From: Pseudomonas sp. L5B5 | Lineage (GTDB): Bacteria; Pseudomonadota; Gammaproteobacteria; Pseudomonadales; Pseudomonadaceae | DNA: 64,000 nt | Assembly: GCF_020520285.1 (NCBI RefSeq) | Contig: NZ_CP084742.1 | Span: forward strand, 558,001 to 622,000 | Direction of reading: 5' to 3' | In this document: positions 21,264 through 30,554 of the stretch, piece by piece | How the letters are laid out: each line of letters begins with the position of its first letter | Numbering within the stretch: the stretch's first letter is position 1 | Position numbers and translations under genes: made by a program | The notes under the pieces: generated by a model | What the model was told of the DNA's origin: nothing | What the model saw: only the letters and a program-made list of their open reading frames with translations | Databases searched by the model: none

Positions 21264-24050
21264 TCAAGGTTCGATCAAGAGGTTCAACGCAAAGTCCTGC
21301 AGGACGTCACTGAGCATCAGCTCCTTGTGGGGTGTGACTGTCACCGTGGAAAAAAGTCCATTCAATGTGCACCCCGGGGTGGCGAACGGTAGTTGCACCC
21401 GGGTATCGCCCCAGCGTGCGGCGTCCACCTGCGGGATGGCGCTGCCCACAAGCAGGCTCGCCACCCTGATCGGCACGATCACCACGGCTCGTTGCCCGTG
21501 GTATTCACGCAGGAAGGCCAGCACCCGGCCGGCGTGCTGCCCATGGACTTCCAGGGGTTGGTAGCGGCCGCGCCGGAACAACTGCGGATACTCCCGACGC
21601 AGGCCCAGGACACGGGCGATCAGGGCCTGCTTGATGGAGCCATCGCGCCACTGGGCCAGCCAGCGGGCCGGCTCGACGGGCTGCTGCAGGGCCTGGCGCC
21701 GGGCCGGGTAGTCCACTGGCCTGCGGTTGTCCGGGTCCACCAGGCTGAAGTCCCAGAACTCGTTGCCCTGGTACAGGTCCGGGACTCCCGGCACGCTCAG
21801 GCGCAGCAGGGTCTGTACCAGACTGTTGAGGGCACCGGCCGGAGCGATGGCCTGGGCCGCCGCAGCGATCGAACGGCGTAGCGCCAGACCCTGGGGGGCC
21901 AGCAGCAGGTTGTCGACAAAAGCCTGCATCGCCTCTTCGTAATGGGGATTCGGTGCAGCCCAGCTGCTGTGCAGCTTGGCTTCGCGCAGAGCCTTGAGCT
22001 GCCATTGCCAGATCCGTGCGCGGTAGTCCTCGATGGCTGATTGATCGTCGGCTTGCAGGTCCAGGGGCCAACTGCCCAGCAGGCTCTGGTAGAGGATCAG
22101 CTCGTCTGCCGCCGAAGGTGCGTCGGCCGCTGGGCGCAGAGGAGCAGCCAGCGCCCGCCAGTCGGCCACCTGGCGGGCATACCAGGTCGCGCGTTCGCTG
22201 AGCACCGCCAGCCGCGCACGGCTGTCTTCGCCACGCTTGTGGTCATGGGTGGCCGTGGCCAGCAGGTTGTCGGGGAAGCTCGCCAGGCGCTCGGCACAGG
22301 CTTGATGGAAGGTCGCTGGCGCAGCGCTGAAGGTCTCGGTGTCAAAGCCGACGTCGTTGCGTGCCAGCAACACTGCCGAACGATAGAACGCGGTGTCCTC
22401 CACGGCCTTGGCCGCCGCCGGCGAGGTCAGCTGCTGGAACCGCACGCCGGCATGGCGCAGCAACTGGCGCCCCGGCCCCGGTGGCTGATGACGCCAGCCC
22501 TGGCCACCGAGCCAGCGGTCGAGGTAGTCCAGTACCGGCCAGTCGGCCTCGCTCAAGCTGGCCCGGGCACCTTCCAGGGCCTGCTGGAAGAAGCGCTGGT
22601 CCTGGGGGCCACGACCGCAGCCGCCGATGTAGGTGCGATACACGGGAAAATGCACGATCAGTTCCTGCAAGGCCCGGCGAATGGCGCCCAGGGTCAGGTC
22701 GCGGCTCATCAGGTCGAGCCTTGCCACTTGCAGCAGGGCCTGGGCCACGCTCTCGAAATCCCCGGCCAGGGAGCCGTTGAGAATCTGCTGACGGGCCAGC
22801 AGCGCCTCTTCGGCGAACTGTAGTGGGCGCTGGGTGTGCTGGCTCCAGAGTTCGGCCAGGGGTGCCTGGCCGGCGGGCTCCTGCTGCAGCAGCGACAGCT
22901 GGTTCATGAATTCGTAGCCGGTGGTGCCATCCACGCCCCAGTCGCGGTGCAGGGTTTCGCCGGCGCCGAGGATTTTCTCGACATAGATCGGCAGGTGCTC
23001 GCCGGGGCGCAGGCGGTCGACTCGGCGTCGCAGCTTGCGGCAGTAGCCCCGAGGGTCCGCCAGGCCGTCCACATGGTCGATGCGCAGGCCGTCCACCAGG
23101 CCCTGCTGGATCAACTCGAAGATCTTGCCATGGGTGGCCTCGAACACCGCTGGGCGCTCGACCCGCAGGCCGCCCAGTTCGTTGATATCGAAGAAGCGTC
23201 GCCAGTTGATGTCGTCGGCGGCGGTGCGCCAGCTGGCCAGGCGATAGCTCTGCTGCTCCAGAAGCTGGTGCAGGCGCTCGAAGCCTTGGGTGTGTCGAGC
23301 GTCGTAGGCGAGCAGCCGCTCCTGCACCGCCTGGTACAAGGCCGGTTGTTGCAGCGCCTGGGCCAGGGCTTGTTGCAGTGCCTGGGCCTGGTGGTGGGCA
23401 TCGTTGTTGAAGCGCAGGGCGGCAAAACCGTCGGCCAGGGGCTTGAGGGCCGTAGCCGCTGCAGCGTGCCGGGGCTCGTCCATATGCAGCAACGGCGCGT
23501 AGTCGCCCGGGCAGATGGGAAAGCGATGCTCGTGGTGGCGCACATGGAAACCCAGCCGGTCATCGTCCAGGTGCAACTGCAGGTTGCCTTCTTGCAAGGC
23601 CACGCCGTAGTCGCTGCCCAGGAACGGCAGCAGCAACTGGCCGGCCAGCAGGGGGTCGGGGGAGTGCCACTGGATGTCGAAGAACTCGCCATAGGGGCTC
23701 AGGCGTCCCCAGCGCAGCAGGTCAAGCCACCAGGGGTTGTCGCCGCCACCTACCGCCATGTGGTTGGACACGATATCCAGGATCAACCCCATGCCGTGCT
23801 GGCGCAGGGTGGCCACCAGGCGCTGCAAGGCGGCTTCACCCCCCAGTTCCGGGTTGACCCGGGTCGGGTCCACTACGTCATAGCCATGGATGGAGCCAGC
23901 CCGGGCGCACAGCAGCGGTGAGGCATACAGATGACTGATGCCCAGTTGTTCGAAGTAGGGCACCAGCGGCACCGCGTCGTCCAGGGTGAAGCCCTGGTGG
24001 AACTGCAGGCGCACGCTGGCCCGCAGGATAGGGTTGGCAGGTTTGTTCAT
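21264..24050 (-). CDS. treY: TreY: maltooligosyltrehalose synthase
   Basis: 928 residues. TreY (GH13_26) converts the reducing-end alpha-1,4 link of a maltodextrin to an alpha,alpha-1,1 link, making maltooligosyl-trehalose. The N-terminal RLQFHQGFTLDDA and YFEQLGISHLYASPLL are typical, followed by LDIVSNHMA, the nucleophile Asp325 (LRIDHVDGLADPRGY), and Glu358 in YVEKILGAGE. Late motifs TATHDHKRGED and GVPDLYQGNEFWD are also seen. Its ATG overlaps the malQ stop by four bases (ATGA). TreZ, two genes upstream, releases trehalose from its product. Confidence 0.96.
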   Translation of the reverse strand: MNKPANPILRASVRLQFHQGFTLDDAVPLVPYFEQLGISHLYASPLLCARAGSIHGYDVVDPTRVNPELGGEAALQRLVATLRQHGMGLILDIVSNHMAVGGGDNPWWLDLLRWGRLSPYGEFFDIQWHSPDPLLAGQLLLPFLGSDYGVALQEGNLQLHLDDDRLGFHVRHHEHRFPICPGDYAPLLHMDEPRHAAAATALKPLADGFAALRFNNDAHHQAQALQQALAQALQQPALYQAVQERLLAYDARHTQGFERLHQLLEQQSYRLASWRTAADDINWRRFFDINELGGLRVERPAVFEATHGKIFELIQQGLVDGLRIDHVDGLADPRGYCRKLRRRVDRLRPGEHLPIYVEKILGAGETLHRDWGVDGTTGYEFMNQLSLLQQEPAGQAPLAELWSQHTQRPLQFAEEALLARQQILNGSLAGDFESVAQALLQVARLDLMSRDLTLGAIRRALQELIVHFPVYRTYIGGCGRGPQDQRFFQQALEGARASLSEADWPVLDYLDRWLGGQGWRHQPPGPGRQLLRHAGVRFQQLTSPAAAKAVEDTAFYRSAVLLARNDVGFDTETFSAAPATFHQACAERLASFPDNLLATATHDHKRGEDSRARLAVLSERATWYARQVADWRALAAPLRPAADAPSAADELILYQSLLGSWPLDLQADDQSAIEDYRARIWQWQLKALREAKLHSSWAAPNPHYEEAMQAFVDNLLLAPQGLALRRSIAAAAQAIAPAGALNSLVQTLLRLSVPGVPDLYQGNEFWDFSLVDPDNRRPVDYPARRQALQQPVEPARWLAQWRDGSIKQALIARVLGLRREYPQLFRRGRYQPLEVHGQHAGRVLAFLREYHGQRAVVIVPIRVASLLVGSAIPQVDAARWGDTRVQLPFATPGCTLNGLFSTVTVTPHKELMLSDVLQDFALNLLIEP

Positions 24051-26128
24051 CGGTCACGCTCGTGGGCTTGCTGCCGCGCACAGGCCAGTTGCTCCAGGCG
24101 CCGGGCAGCATCGGTGTCGTCCAGCAGGTGCCTGGCACTGCCGGCCAGGCGCCGTCGCCAGTTGGGGTGGCCCTCGACGGTGCCGGGCAGGTTGGCCTGT
24201 TCGTCGATCCCCAGGGCATCTTCCAGGGGCAACAGCACCAGGGGGGCGCGGGTGTGGCCGAGAAAACGCACACTCGCGTCCAGCAGCTGGTCGGTTTCCT
24301 CCAGGGGCTCGCGAAAGTTCTGCGGATCTGCGGCCAGGGCCTGGCGCAGGCCGTCCCGTTCGCGCTGGCGATGCTCGCGCCACTGTCGCGCGCCGGCTTC
24401 GTCCACCAGCTCCAGCCGCTGGTTCCAGTCGATGTCGCGGCCGTGCCACCAGCCATTGAGGGTGGGCAGGTCATGGGTGCTGGTGGTGGCCAGGGCGTTG
24501 TCGGGCCAGTCCAGGATCGGCTTGAAGCGGCAGCCGTGGTCCTGTTCGAACAGCAGCACGCGCATGCCGAGCATGGCCCGGGCGGCGAGTTTTTCCCGCA
24601 GGCCGTCGGGCACGGTGCCCAGGTCCTCGCCGAGCACGATGGCCTGGTGGCGGTGGGACTCCAGGGCCAGCAGGCGCAGCAGGTCGTCCACCGGGTAGTA
24701 GAGGTAGGCGCCGTCGCAGGGTGCAGCCCCCAGGGGAATTACCCACAGGCGCTGCAAGCCCATCACATGGTCGATACGCAAGCCGCCGGCGTGGGCGAAA
24801 TTGGCCCGCAGCATTTCGATGAAGGCACGAAAGCCGTTGCGTTGCAGGCCTTCTGGAGAGAACGCCGAGATGCCCCAGCCCTGGCCCTGGCGATTGAGGA
24901 TGTCCGGCGGTGCGCCCACGGTGAGTTCGGCCAGCAACTGGTCCTGGCGGCTCCAGGCCTGGCTGCCGCCACCGTCAGCCCCTACGGCCAGGTCCGCGAT
25001 CAGGCCGATGCCCATGCCGCTGCTGCGGGCCGCGCTCTGCACCCGCTCCAGATTGCGTGCGATCAGCCACTGGCAGAAGGCATGGAAGCTGATTTCATGG
25101 GCCTGCTCCTCGGCGAACCGGGCCAATTCAGGGCTGGCTGGATCACGCCAGTGCTCGGGCCAGTGGCGCCAGTCCGGGTCTTCGCCACGGGCAACGCGCA
25201 GGGCCTGGATCGCCTCGAACCGACAGTGGTTTTCCAGGGCTTCGCCTGCAGCCAGGCGGTAGCTGGCGAAATCCTGGTGCAGCGGATGTTCGCCGTGGCA
25301 GAAACCTTCGTACAGCTCGCGCAAGGCTTGTTGCTTGGCCTGGGCGGCCTTGGGCCAGTCGATCAGCGGTTGCTGCTCCAGCGCCTGCAACGCCCCGGCC
25401 AGGTCGCAGGCCTCGATGGCGGTGCGCCAGGCCCGCTCGCCAAGGATGGTGCCCGGGGCGGCATACAGGCTGTTGAGAAACAGCCGGCTGGAGGGCGAGT
25501 AGGGGCTGTAGCGTTGCGGGTCACTGCTGAACATCGCATGCAGCGGGCTGATGGCCAGGGCGTCGGCACCACGCTCGGCGGCCTGGCGGGCCAGTTCCTC
25601 GAGGGCTTGGGTGTCACCAAAACCTCCGTCGCCACTACGGCGCAATGCGTACAGCTGCACCCCCAGCCCCCAGGCCCTGGGGGCGTGGGAGCCCACCGCA
25701 TCGGCCACGCTGTAGCAGCGCTCGGGAGCCACGGCGAGGGTAAAGTGTTCGTCCTCGATGTTCGCGCTGTGGTAACCCACCGGCATTGCCCCGGGCAGGA
25801 CGCTGGCCTCGTCCAGCTGCAACGCCAGGCAGGTGCCGTCCTCCAGCTGGACCCGGCACGGGGTGTGTGCCGGGAAATAACGCGCCAGGTCCAGGCCCCG
25901 GCCGACATCCACCGTGAGCAGCGGCGGCAGATGCCGGCTGTCTTGCTGTCGCTGCAGTTGCCGCAGGCTGTGTTCGATCTGCTGGTCGTCATCGGCCGCG
26001 TGGCCCAACCCGGCCAACACTGCCCGCAGCACCCGCGGCTCGACCTTCTGTGGCCGGCCGTTGGCATCGATCCAGTCCACTGCCAGGCCGGCGCGGCTGG
26101 CGAGTATTTCCAGTTGCGCATCGCTCAT
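24047..26128 (-). CDS. malQ: MalQ: 4-alpha-glucanotransferase (amylomaltase)
   Basis: 693 residues from MSDAQLEILA. MalQ (GH77) disproportionates maltodextrins, moving glucan pieces between chains and releasing glucose. The barrel motifs are seen: the nucleophile Asp453 (LRIDHVMGL), acid/base Glu501 (LGEDLGTVP) and the transition-state Asp in TSTHDLPTLNGWW. An N-terminal region of ~150 residues carries the MalQ beta domain. The start at 26128 overlaps the treZ stop by four bases, and its own stop overlaps treY, so treZ-malQ-treY look translationally coupled. It probably returns the short glucans left by TreZ/TreY to usable length. Confidence 0.96.
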   Translation of the reverse strand: MSDAQLEILASRAGLAVDWIDANGRPQKVEPRVLRAVLAGLGHAADDDQQIEHSLRQLQRQQDSRHLPPLLTVDVGRGLDLARYFPAHTPCRVQLEDGTCLALQLDEASVLPGAMPVGYHSANIEDEHFTLAVAPERCYSVADAVGSHAPRAWGLGVQLYALRRSGDGGFGDTQALEELARQAAERGADALAISPLHAMFSSDPQRYSPYSPSSRLFLNSLYAAPGTILGERAWRTAIEACDLAGALQALEQQPLIDWPKAAQAKQQALRELYEGFCHGEHPLHQDFASYRLAAGEALENHCRFEAIQALRVARGEDPDWRHWPEHWRDPASPELARFAEEQAHEISFHAFCQWLIARNLERVQSAARSSGMGIGLIADLAVGADGGGSQAWSRQDQLLAELTVGAPPDILNRQGQGWGISAFSPEGLQRNGFRAFIEMLRANFAHAGGLRIDHVMGLQRLWVIPLGAAPCDGAYLYYPVDDLLRLLALESHRHQAIVLGEDLGTVPDGLREKLAARAMLGMRVLLFEQDHGCRFKPILDWPDNALATTSTHDLPTLNGWWHGRDIDWNQRLELVDEAGARQWREHRQRERDGLRQALAADPQNFREPLEETDQLLDASVRFLGHTRAPLVLLPLEDALGIDEQANLPGTVEGHPNWRRRLAGSARHLLDDTDAARRLEQLACARQQAHERDR

Positions 26129-27912
26129 GGGCGCTCTCCGTCTGGGGCTGTCGGCTGTTCCACCTGCACCACTGCGCTGAAGGCTGGCAGCCAGCCTTGG
26201 CGCCAGTGCTCCAGGGCCTGCGGCGGGTGCTGGAACCACAGCTGCGGGTCGCCAGCGGGTTGCAGCTCGACCCGATGTGCGCTGAGGTTCAGATCGATCC
26301 GCAGCAGGCTGCCGTCGCCCAGGCGCCAGCGGGCGGTGAGGGCGCCTTCGGCCAACACCTCGGCACCCAGGGCGCGAGTGCCCGGCAGGCGCGGCACCAG
26401 TTCGCGATGGCGAATCTGCAACAGTTCGCGGTACAGCGCCCGGGTGGTGTCGGCCTGATCGGGGCTGGGCCGTGGGCAGGAGGCCTGGAATGTCGCCAGG
26501 GCGTTGGGGTCGGGGATGCGCTGGCGCTGCGTGGCATCGGCAAAGGCACTGAACGCGGCGAACTCGTCGCGTCGACCCTGGCGCACCGCTTCAGCCAGTT
26601 CGCCCTGGTGGCTGGTGAAAAACAGGAACGGTTCCTGCGCCGCCACTTCGTCGCCCATGAACAGCAGCGGAATCATCGGCCCCAGCAGCAACAGCACCGT
26701 CGCGGCCTGCAGGGCCTGGGAAGGGGCCAATTGGGTGAGGCGCTCGCCGAAGGCACGATTGCCGATCTGATCGTGGTTCTGCAGGAACAGCACGAATGCA
26801 CTGGGTGGCAGGTGCGCGCTGGGTTCGCCACGGCGTTGCCCATGGCGGTTGATATGGCCCTGAAAGGCGAAGCCCTGCTCCAGGCAGCGGGCCAGTTGCC
26901 GGGTGGGCTGTTCGGCGAAGTCGGCGTAATAGGCCTCCGTCTCACCGGTCAGCAGGACATGCAGGGCATTGTGGCCGTCGTCGTTCCACTGGGCGTCGAA
27001 ACCGCGCTGCAGCAGGCTGGCCTGGTTCGCTTCGTTCTCCAGGTTGAGCCAGACGTGGCGCCCGGCGGGAATGGCCTGGCGCACCCGCCGGGCCAGATCC
27101 TCAAGGAAGTCCGGGTCGTCGATGGCGTGCACCGCGTCCAGGCGCAGGCCGTCGAAGCGATAGTCGAGCAGCCACATCAGGGCGTTGTCGATGAAAAAGT
27201 CCCGCACGGGGCGGCGGCGGAAGTCGATGGCGGCGCCCCAGGGGGTATGCCGATCTTCGCGAAAGAACGAACTGGCATAACGTTGCAGGTAGTTGCCGTC
27301 GGGGCCGAAGTGGTTGTAGACCACGTCCAGGATCACCGCCAGGCCCAGGCCATGGGCGGTGTCAACCAGGGCCTTGAGCTGCTCCGGGGTACCGTAGGAA
27401 GCCTCCGGGGCGTAGGGCAGGACGCCGTCGTAGCCCCAGTTGCGAGCACCGGGAAACTCCGCCAGGGGCATCAGCTCGATGGCCGTCACACCCAGTTCCA
27501 CCAGCGCCGGCAGTTTCTGTTGCACGGCCTGGTAGCCGCCCAGAACGCCAACATGCATCTCGTAGATCACCGCTTCGTGCCAGGGCCGGCCGCACCATTG
27601 CCGGTGCTGCCAGCGGTAGGCGTGCGGGTCGACCACCAGGCTCGGGCCATGCACGTCGCCGCCCTGGGCGCGCGAGGCCGGGTCCGGCACCTGGATCTGG
27701 CCGTCGATATTGAACCGGTACTGGCTGCCCGCCGGGCAGTTTGTCTGGATCATGAACCAGCCTTCGGGCTGGGGCAGCATCGGCACGGACTGGCCGTTGC
27801 CCAACTCGACGCTGACCTGGCGCGCATCCGGGGCCCAGAGGGCGAAGCGGGTGTGTTCGGCGTCAAGCAGCACTGCGCCGTGGCGCAGGGTGGATGGGGT
27901 ACTTGAAGGCAT
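26125..27912 (-). CDS. treZ: TreZ: malto-oligosyltrehalose trehalohydrolase
   Basis: 595 residues. TreZ (GH13_10) cuts the alpha-1,4 link next to the terminal trehalose of the TreY product and frees trehalose. Residues ~1-100 form the CBM48-like N domain (FALWAPDARQVSVELG). The barrel shows VILDVVYNHFGPDGNY, the nucleophile Asp259 (GLRLDAVHAI), Glu292 (LNLENEAN) and LQNHDQIGNRAFG. The start at 27912 has AGGAGG 8 bases upstream. The gene begins 14 bases after the glgA stop, so the two share a transcript. The reading frame is open far upstream because of high GC, but the family start is here. Confidence 0.96.
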   Translation of the reverse strand: MPSSTPSTLRHGAVLLDAEHTRFALWAPDARQVSVELGNGQSVPMLPQPEGWFMIQTNCPAGSQYRFNIDGQIQVPDPASRAQGGDVHGPSLVVDPHAYRWQHRQWCGRPWHEAVIYEMHVGVLGGYQAVQQKLPALVELGVTAIELMPLAEFPGARNWGYDGVLPYAPEASYGTPEQLKALVDTAHGLGLAVILDVVYNHFGPDGNYLQRYASSFFREDRHTPWGAAIDFRRRPVRDFFIDNALMWLLDYRFDGLRLDAVHAIDDPDFLEDLARRVRQAIPAGRHVWLNLENEANQASLLQRGFDAQWNDDGHNALHVLLTGETEAYYADFAEQPTRQLARCLEQGFAFQGHINRHGQRRGEPSAHLPPSAFVLFLQNHDQIGNRAFGERLTQLAPSQALQAATVLLLLGPMIPLLFMGDEVAAQEPFLFFTSHQGELAEAVRQGRRDEFAAFSAFADATQRQRIPDPNALATFQASCPRPSPDQADTTRALYRELLQIRHRELVPRLPGTRALGAEVLAEGALTARWRLGDGSLLRIDLNLSAHRVELQPAGDPQLWFQHPPQALEHWRQGWLPAFSAVVQVEQPTAPDGERP

Positions 27913-27926
27913 CTGCCCGGCCTCCT

Positions 27927-29492
27927 TTACCTGACGGCGTGCCCCAGGGTCTGGGCCACCAGCTGTTCGTAGAGTTCGGCGTAGGGTTCCACTGCCTGGC
28001 ACCAGTTGAAGGGGGCGGCCATGGCCCGGCAACGCATCGCATGCAGCAGGGCGGGACGGGCGAACACCCGAAACGCCCGCTCCAGGGCTTCCTGGTAGCT
28101 GGCCACGCTGGACTCGTCGAACAGGAAACCGGTGACGCCGTTGTCGATGGTGTCTGCCAGGCCGCCGGTATTGCGTGCCACCGGCAGCGAACCGAAGCGC
28201 TGGGCATACATCTGGCTCAGGCCACAGGGCTCGTAGCGCGAAGGCATCAGCAGGAAGTCGCTGCCGGCGAACATCCGCCGGGCATCGGTCTCGTTGAAGC
28301 CGATGTGCACTGCGATGCGGCCGGGGAAGCGTCGGGCCAGCTCGCGCATGGCGTGTTCTTCCTCCGGTTCGCCTCGGCCGATGATAGCGATCTGGCCGCC
28401 AGCCTCGACGATGAACTCGGCCACTGCCTCGGTGAGGTCCAGGCCTTTCTGGTAGACCAGCCGCGATACCACGGCAAACAGTGGCCCGTCGCTCGGCTCC
28501 AGGGCGAACCGCTGGCGCACATGGGCGGCGTTGGTGGCCTTGCCCTTCCAGTCGCCAATGCCGAAGGGGCAGAGCAGGTGCGGATCGGTGGCGGCATCCC
28601 AGCTTTCGTCGATGCCGTTGGGGATGCCGCTGAGCAGCCCTTGCTGGGTCTTGCTGGCGAGGAAGCCGTCGAGCCCGCAGCCGAAGTCCGGGGTGGTGAT
28701 TTCCCGGGCATAGGTGGCGCTCACCGTAGTGATGTGGCTGGCATAGGCCATGCCTGCCTTGAGAAACGACAGCTTGCCGTAGAACTCCATGCCTTCTTGT
28801 TGCAGGGCGTGCTCGGGGATCCCCAGCTCCGGGCAGGAAGCCAGGCTGACCACGCCCTGATAGGCCAGGTTGTGGATGGTGAACAGGGTGGGGGTGCGCT
28901 GGCCACGCCAGTGCATGTAGGCCGGGGTCAGGCCGGCGGGCCAGTCGTGGGCATGCACCAGGTCGGGGCACCAGTGGATCTGTGCCAGGTTGGCGGCGAT
29001 ATCGGCGGCGGCCAGGCCCAGGCGGGCGAAGCGGATATGGTTGTCCGGCCAGTCGCGACCGTTGTTGGCGCCATAGGGAGTGCCTTCGCGCTCATAGAGC
29101 TCGGGGCAGATCAGCACGTAGATCACCAGGCCGTCGGGCATGTCCATGCGGCCGATCTTGCAGGCCGGCAATGCCGCGTGGCCGCCCAGCTCGCCGATGA
29201 TGTGGATCGGGTTCTCGCTGTGCAGCACCTGGGGGTAACCGGGGATCAGCACCCGCACGTCGTGCAGGTGGGCCATGGCCCGGGGCAGGGCGGCGGAGAC
29301 GTCGCCCAGGCCGCCGGTCTTGACCAGGTCGGCCAGCTCCGAGGTGACGAACAGCACCCGCTTGCGATTGGGGTTCTGGCGGGCCAGCGGCAGTACCGTC
29401 TTGCTCCCGGGAAGCGCAACCGGAGGATGGCTGCGTCCGCCTGTCTGCTGTGGAAGGGGTTCTCCCTGGGTATCCAGTACGGCGCTGATCAT
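27927..29492 (-). CDS. glgA: GlgA: glycogen synthase (GT5)
   Basis: 521 residues. GlgA adds glucose from a nucleotide sugar (ADP-glucose in most bacteria) to alpha-1,4-glucan. The GT5 start motif FVTSELADLVKTGGLGDV has its Lys at residue 58, compared with ~15 in E. coli, so there is an extra ~43-residue N-terminal segment. The C-terminal donor site is seen as PSRYEPCGLSQMYA, followed by GSLPVARNTGGLADTI. The start at 29492 has GGGAGAG about 6 bases upstream. This is the first gene of the minus-strand operon. No glgC (ADP-glucose pyrophosphorylase) or glgP is present in the window, so the donor supply must lie elsewhere. Confidence 0.95.
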   Translation of the reverse strand: MISAVLDTQGEPLPQQTGGRSHPPVALPGSKTVLPLARQNPNRKRVLFVTSELADLVKTGGLGDVSAALPRAMAHLHDVRVLIPGYPQVLHSENPIHIIGELGGHAALPACKIGRMDMPDGLVIYVLICPELYEREGTPYGANNGRDWPDNHIRFARLGLAAADIAANLAQIHWCPDLVHAHDWPAGLTPAYMHWRGQRTPTLFTIHNLAYQGVVSLASCPELGIPEHALQQEGMEFYGKLSFLKAGMAYASHITTVSATYAREITTPDFGCGLDGFLASKTQQGLLSGIPNGIDESWDAATDPHLLCPFGIGDWKGKATNAAHVRQRFALEPSDGPLFAVVSRLVYQKGLDLTEAVAEFIVEAGGQIAIIGRGEPEEEHAMRELARRFPGRIAVHIGFNETDARRMFAGSDFLLMPSRYEPCGLSQMYAQRFGSLPVARNTGGLADTIDNGVTGFLFDESSVASYQEALERAFRVFARPALLHAMRCRAMAAPFNWCQAVEPYAELYEQLVAQTLGHAVR

Positions 29493-29688
29493 GTGTCTCT
29501 CCCGTGTTGTTGATCTGTTCTGGCGTTTTGCACGCTGTGCCGGCCGGTTCCTGTGGCCGGGCGCAAGCGTGCCGCACATCGATCAGCCCGCGCTGCCCGA
29601 GTGCTGAAGCAGAAAGGATGGAGGAGCCTCTGCAAGGAATGCACCAGCGGCAGTGGCCCTACCTTTAACCTGACCCTGGGCCGGAACC

Positions 29689-29706
29689 AAAAGTTTCGAC
29701 TTTTTT
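29689..29706 (+). other. Small AT stem with TTCG loop
   Basis: AAAAGT, loop TTCG, ACTTTT and further T residues form a short hairpin with a stable tetraloop. It looks like a weak + strand terminator, but no + strand gene ends nearby; it is adjacent to the palindrome at 29715. Confidence 0.3.
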
Positions 29707-29714
29707 CTCACGAC

Positions 29715-29732
29715 CGTGACCGGTCGGTCACG
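29715..29732. promoter_or_regulatory. Candidate TetR-family operator upstream of glgA
   Basis: An 18-base palindrome, CGTGACCG-GT-CGGTCACG, with perfect 8-base arms. The GACCGGTCGGTC core is a form often bound by TetR-family dimers. It lies 223 bases upstream of the glgA start and no TetR gene is in the window. Operator function is inference. Confidence 0.45.
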
Positions 29733-29940
29733 ATGCGAGGGCCAGTCTAGGACAGAACCTGCAGCGGTGCCGGGCAGGGGCGGTGTCTGGCGATGGTGTA
29801 AGGGCCCGGGAGTGGCTGGCGCCGACGAAAGGTCGACCCGTGGAACGTGTCGGAATGCCCGCAATGGGTGCGTTGGATCGCGGTCGGTCCATGCTGGGGC
29901 ACGCAGGACTTTCGCTGCTTGCCCGTATCTGCGCGATTGC

Positions 29941-30023
29941 GACCGCTGCGCGCCCGTGCGCAGCCTGGGGCAGCGGCTACACGAAGCGGCTTTAGCCGCT
30001 ATCGAGCCTGGGGCGAGGCAGCG
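29941..30023 (+). repeat. Interspersed palindromic repeat, family A
   Basis: The first half, GACCGCTGCGCGCCCGTGCG followed by CAGCCTGGGGCAGCGGCTAC, is nearly identical to 4283-4322. The second half (TTAGCCGCTATCGAGCCTGG and GGCGAGGCAGCG) matches the other arm of the 16535-16640 copy. A degenerate further half may follow to about 30110. Confidence 0.7.
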
Positions 30024-30119
30024 TGGGCCTTGCATTGAGCATCTGCGGCCGCTGCGCAAGTCGTAGGCAGCTTTTGGCAGTGGCGACATGAAGCAGCTGC
30101 AGTCGTCGTCGAGCCCGGA

Positions 30120-30554
30120 TCAGCCGATCCAGCCCAGGGTCAGCCAGGCCAGCACCGCGTAGCGCGCGCCCTTGGCCAGGGTGACGATCAGCAGGAAGCG
30201 CTTGAGCGGCTCGCCCATGACCCCGGCGACCAGGGTCAGCGGGTCGCCGACCACCGGTAGCCAGCTCAACAGCAGCGACCAGTGGCCGTAGCGCTGGTAG
30301 TGCTTCCGGGCGCGTTGTAACTGGCGTGGAGCGATGGGGAACCAGCGGCGGTCCTGGTAGCGCTCCAGGCGTCGCCCCAGCCACCAGTTGACCAATGAGC
30401 CGAGCACATTGCCCAGCGTCGCCACCAGCCACAGGCCGAGCACCGCCCATTGGCCATTGAGCAGCAGGCCCACCAGCAAGGCTTCCGATTGCAGTGGCAG
30501 CAGGGTGGCGGCGCCGAAGGCCGCCAGGAACAGGCCGAAATAGGCGTGGATCAA
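30120..30554 (-). CDS. YqaA-family (SNARE-associated/DedA-like) membrane protein
   Basis: 144 residues, with about four hydrophobic segments. It fits the small YqaA type of the DedA/SNARE-associated superfamily: FGAATLLPLQSEALLVG near the start, the glycine-rich ATLGNVLGSLVNWWLGRRLE, and the closing LSWLPVVGDPLTLVAGVMG. DedA-family members act in lipid carrier recycling and membrane homeostasis; the YqaA role is unclear. Its ATG overlaps the stop of the DUF411 gene by four bases, so it is the last gene of the copper operon by position. Confidence 0.88.
   Translation of the reverse strand: MIHAYFGLFLAAFGAATLLPLQSEALLVGLLLNGQWAVLGLWLVATLGNVLGSLVNWWLGRRLERYQDRRWFPIAPRQLQRARKHYQRYGHWSLLLSWLPVVGDPLTLVAGVMGEPLKRFLLIVTLAKGARYAVLAWLTLGWIG

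Larger units (their letters stand above)
29493..30119. other. 627-base gap upstream of glgA; no convincing gene
   Basis: No frame in this gap has a ribosome site together with recognisable sequence. It contains a TetR-type palindrome (29715-29732), a short stem with a TTCG loop followed by T residues (29689-29706), and a family A repeat (29941-30023). It must hold the promoter of the long glgA operon. Confidence 0.6.

Noticed and set aside
24062..27906. Long + strand frames (798 and 618 codons) opposite malQ and treZ
   Set aside because: Both are shadows of the complete enzymes malQ and treZ and have only low-complexity translations.
27913..28971. Upstream extension of the treZ frame through much of glgA
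   Set aside because: TreZ begins at 27912 with a strong ribosome site; the extension is only an open frame inside glgA.
29583..30089. 168-codon minus-strand frame in the glgA upstream gap
   Set aside because: It runs through repeat copies and the palindrome, is Arg/Pro/Ser-rich and has no ribosome site or family.
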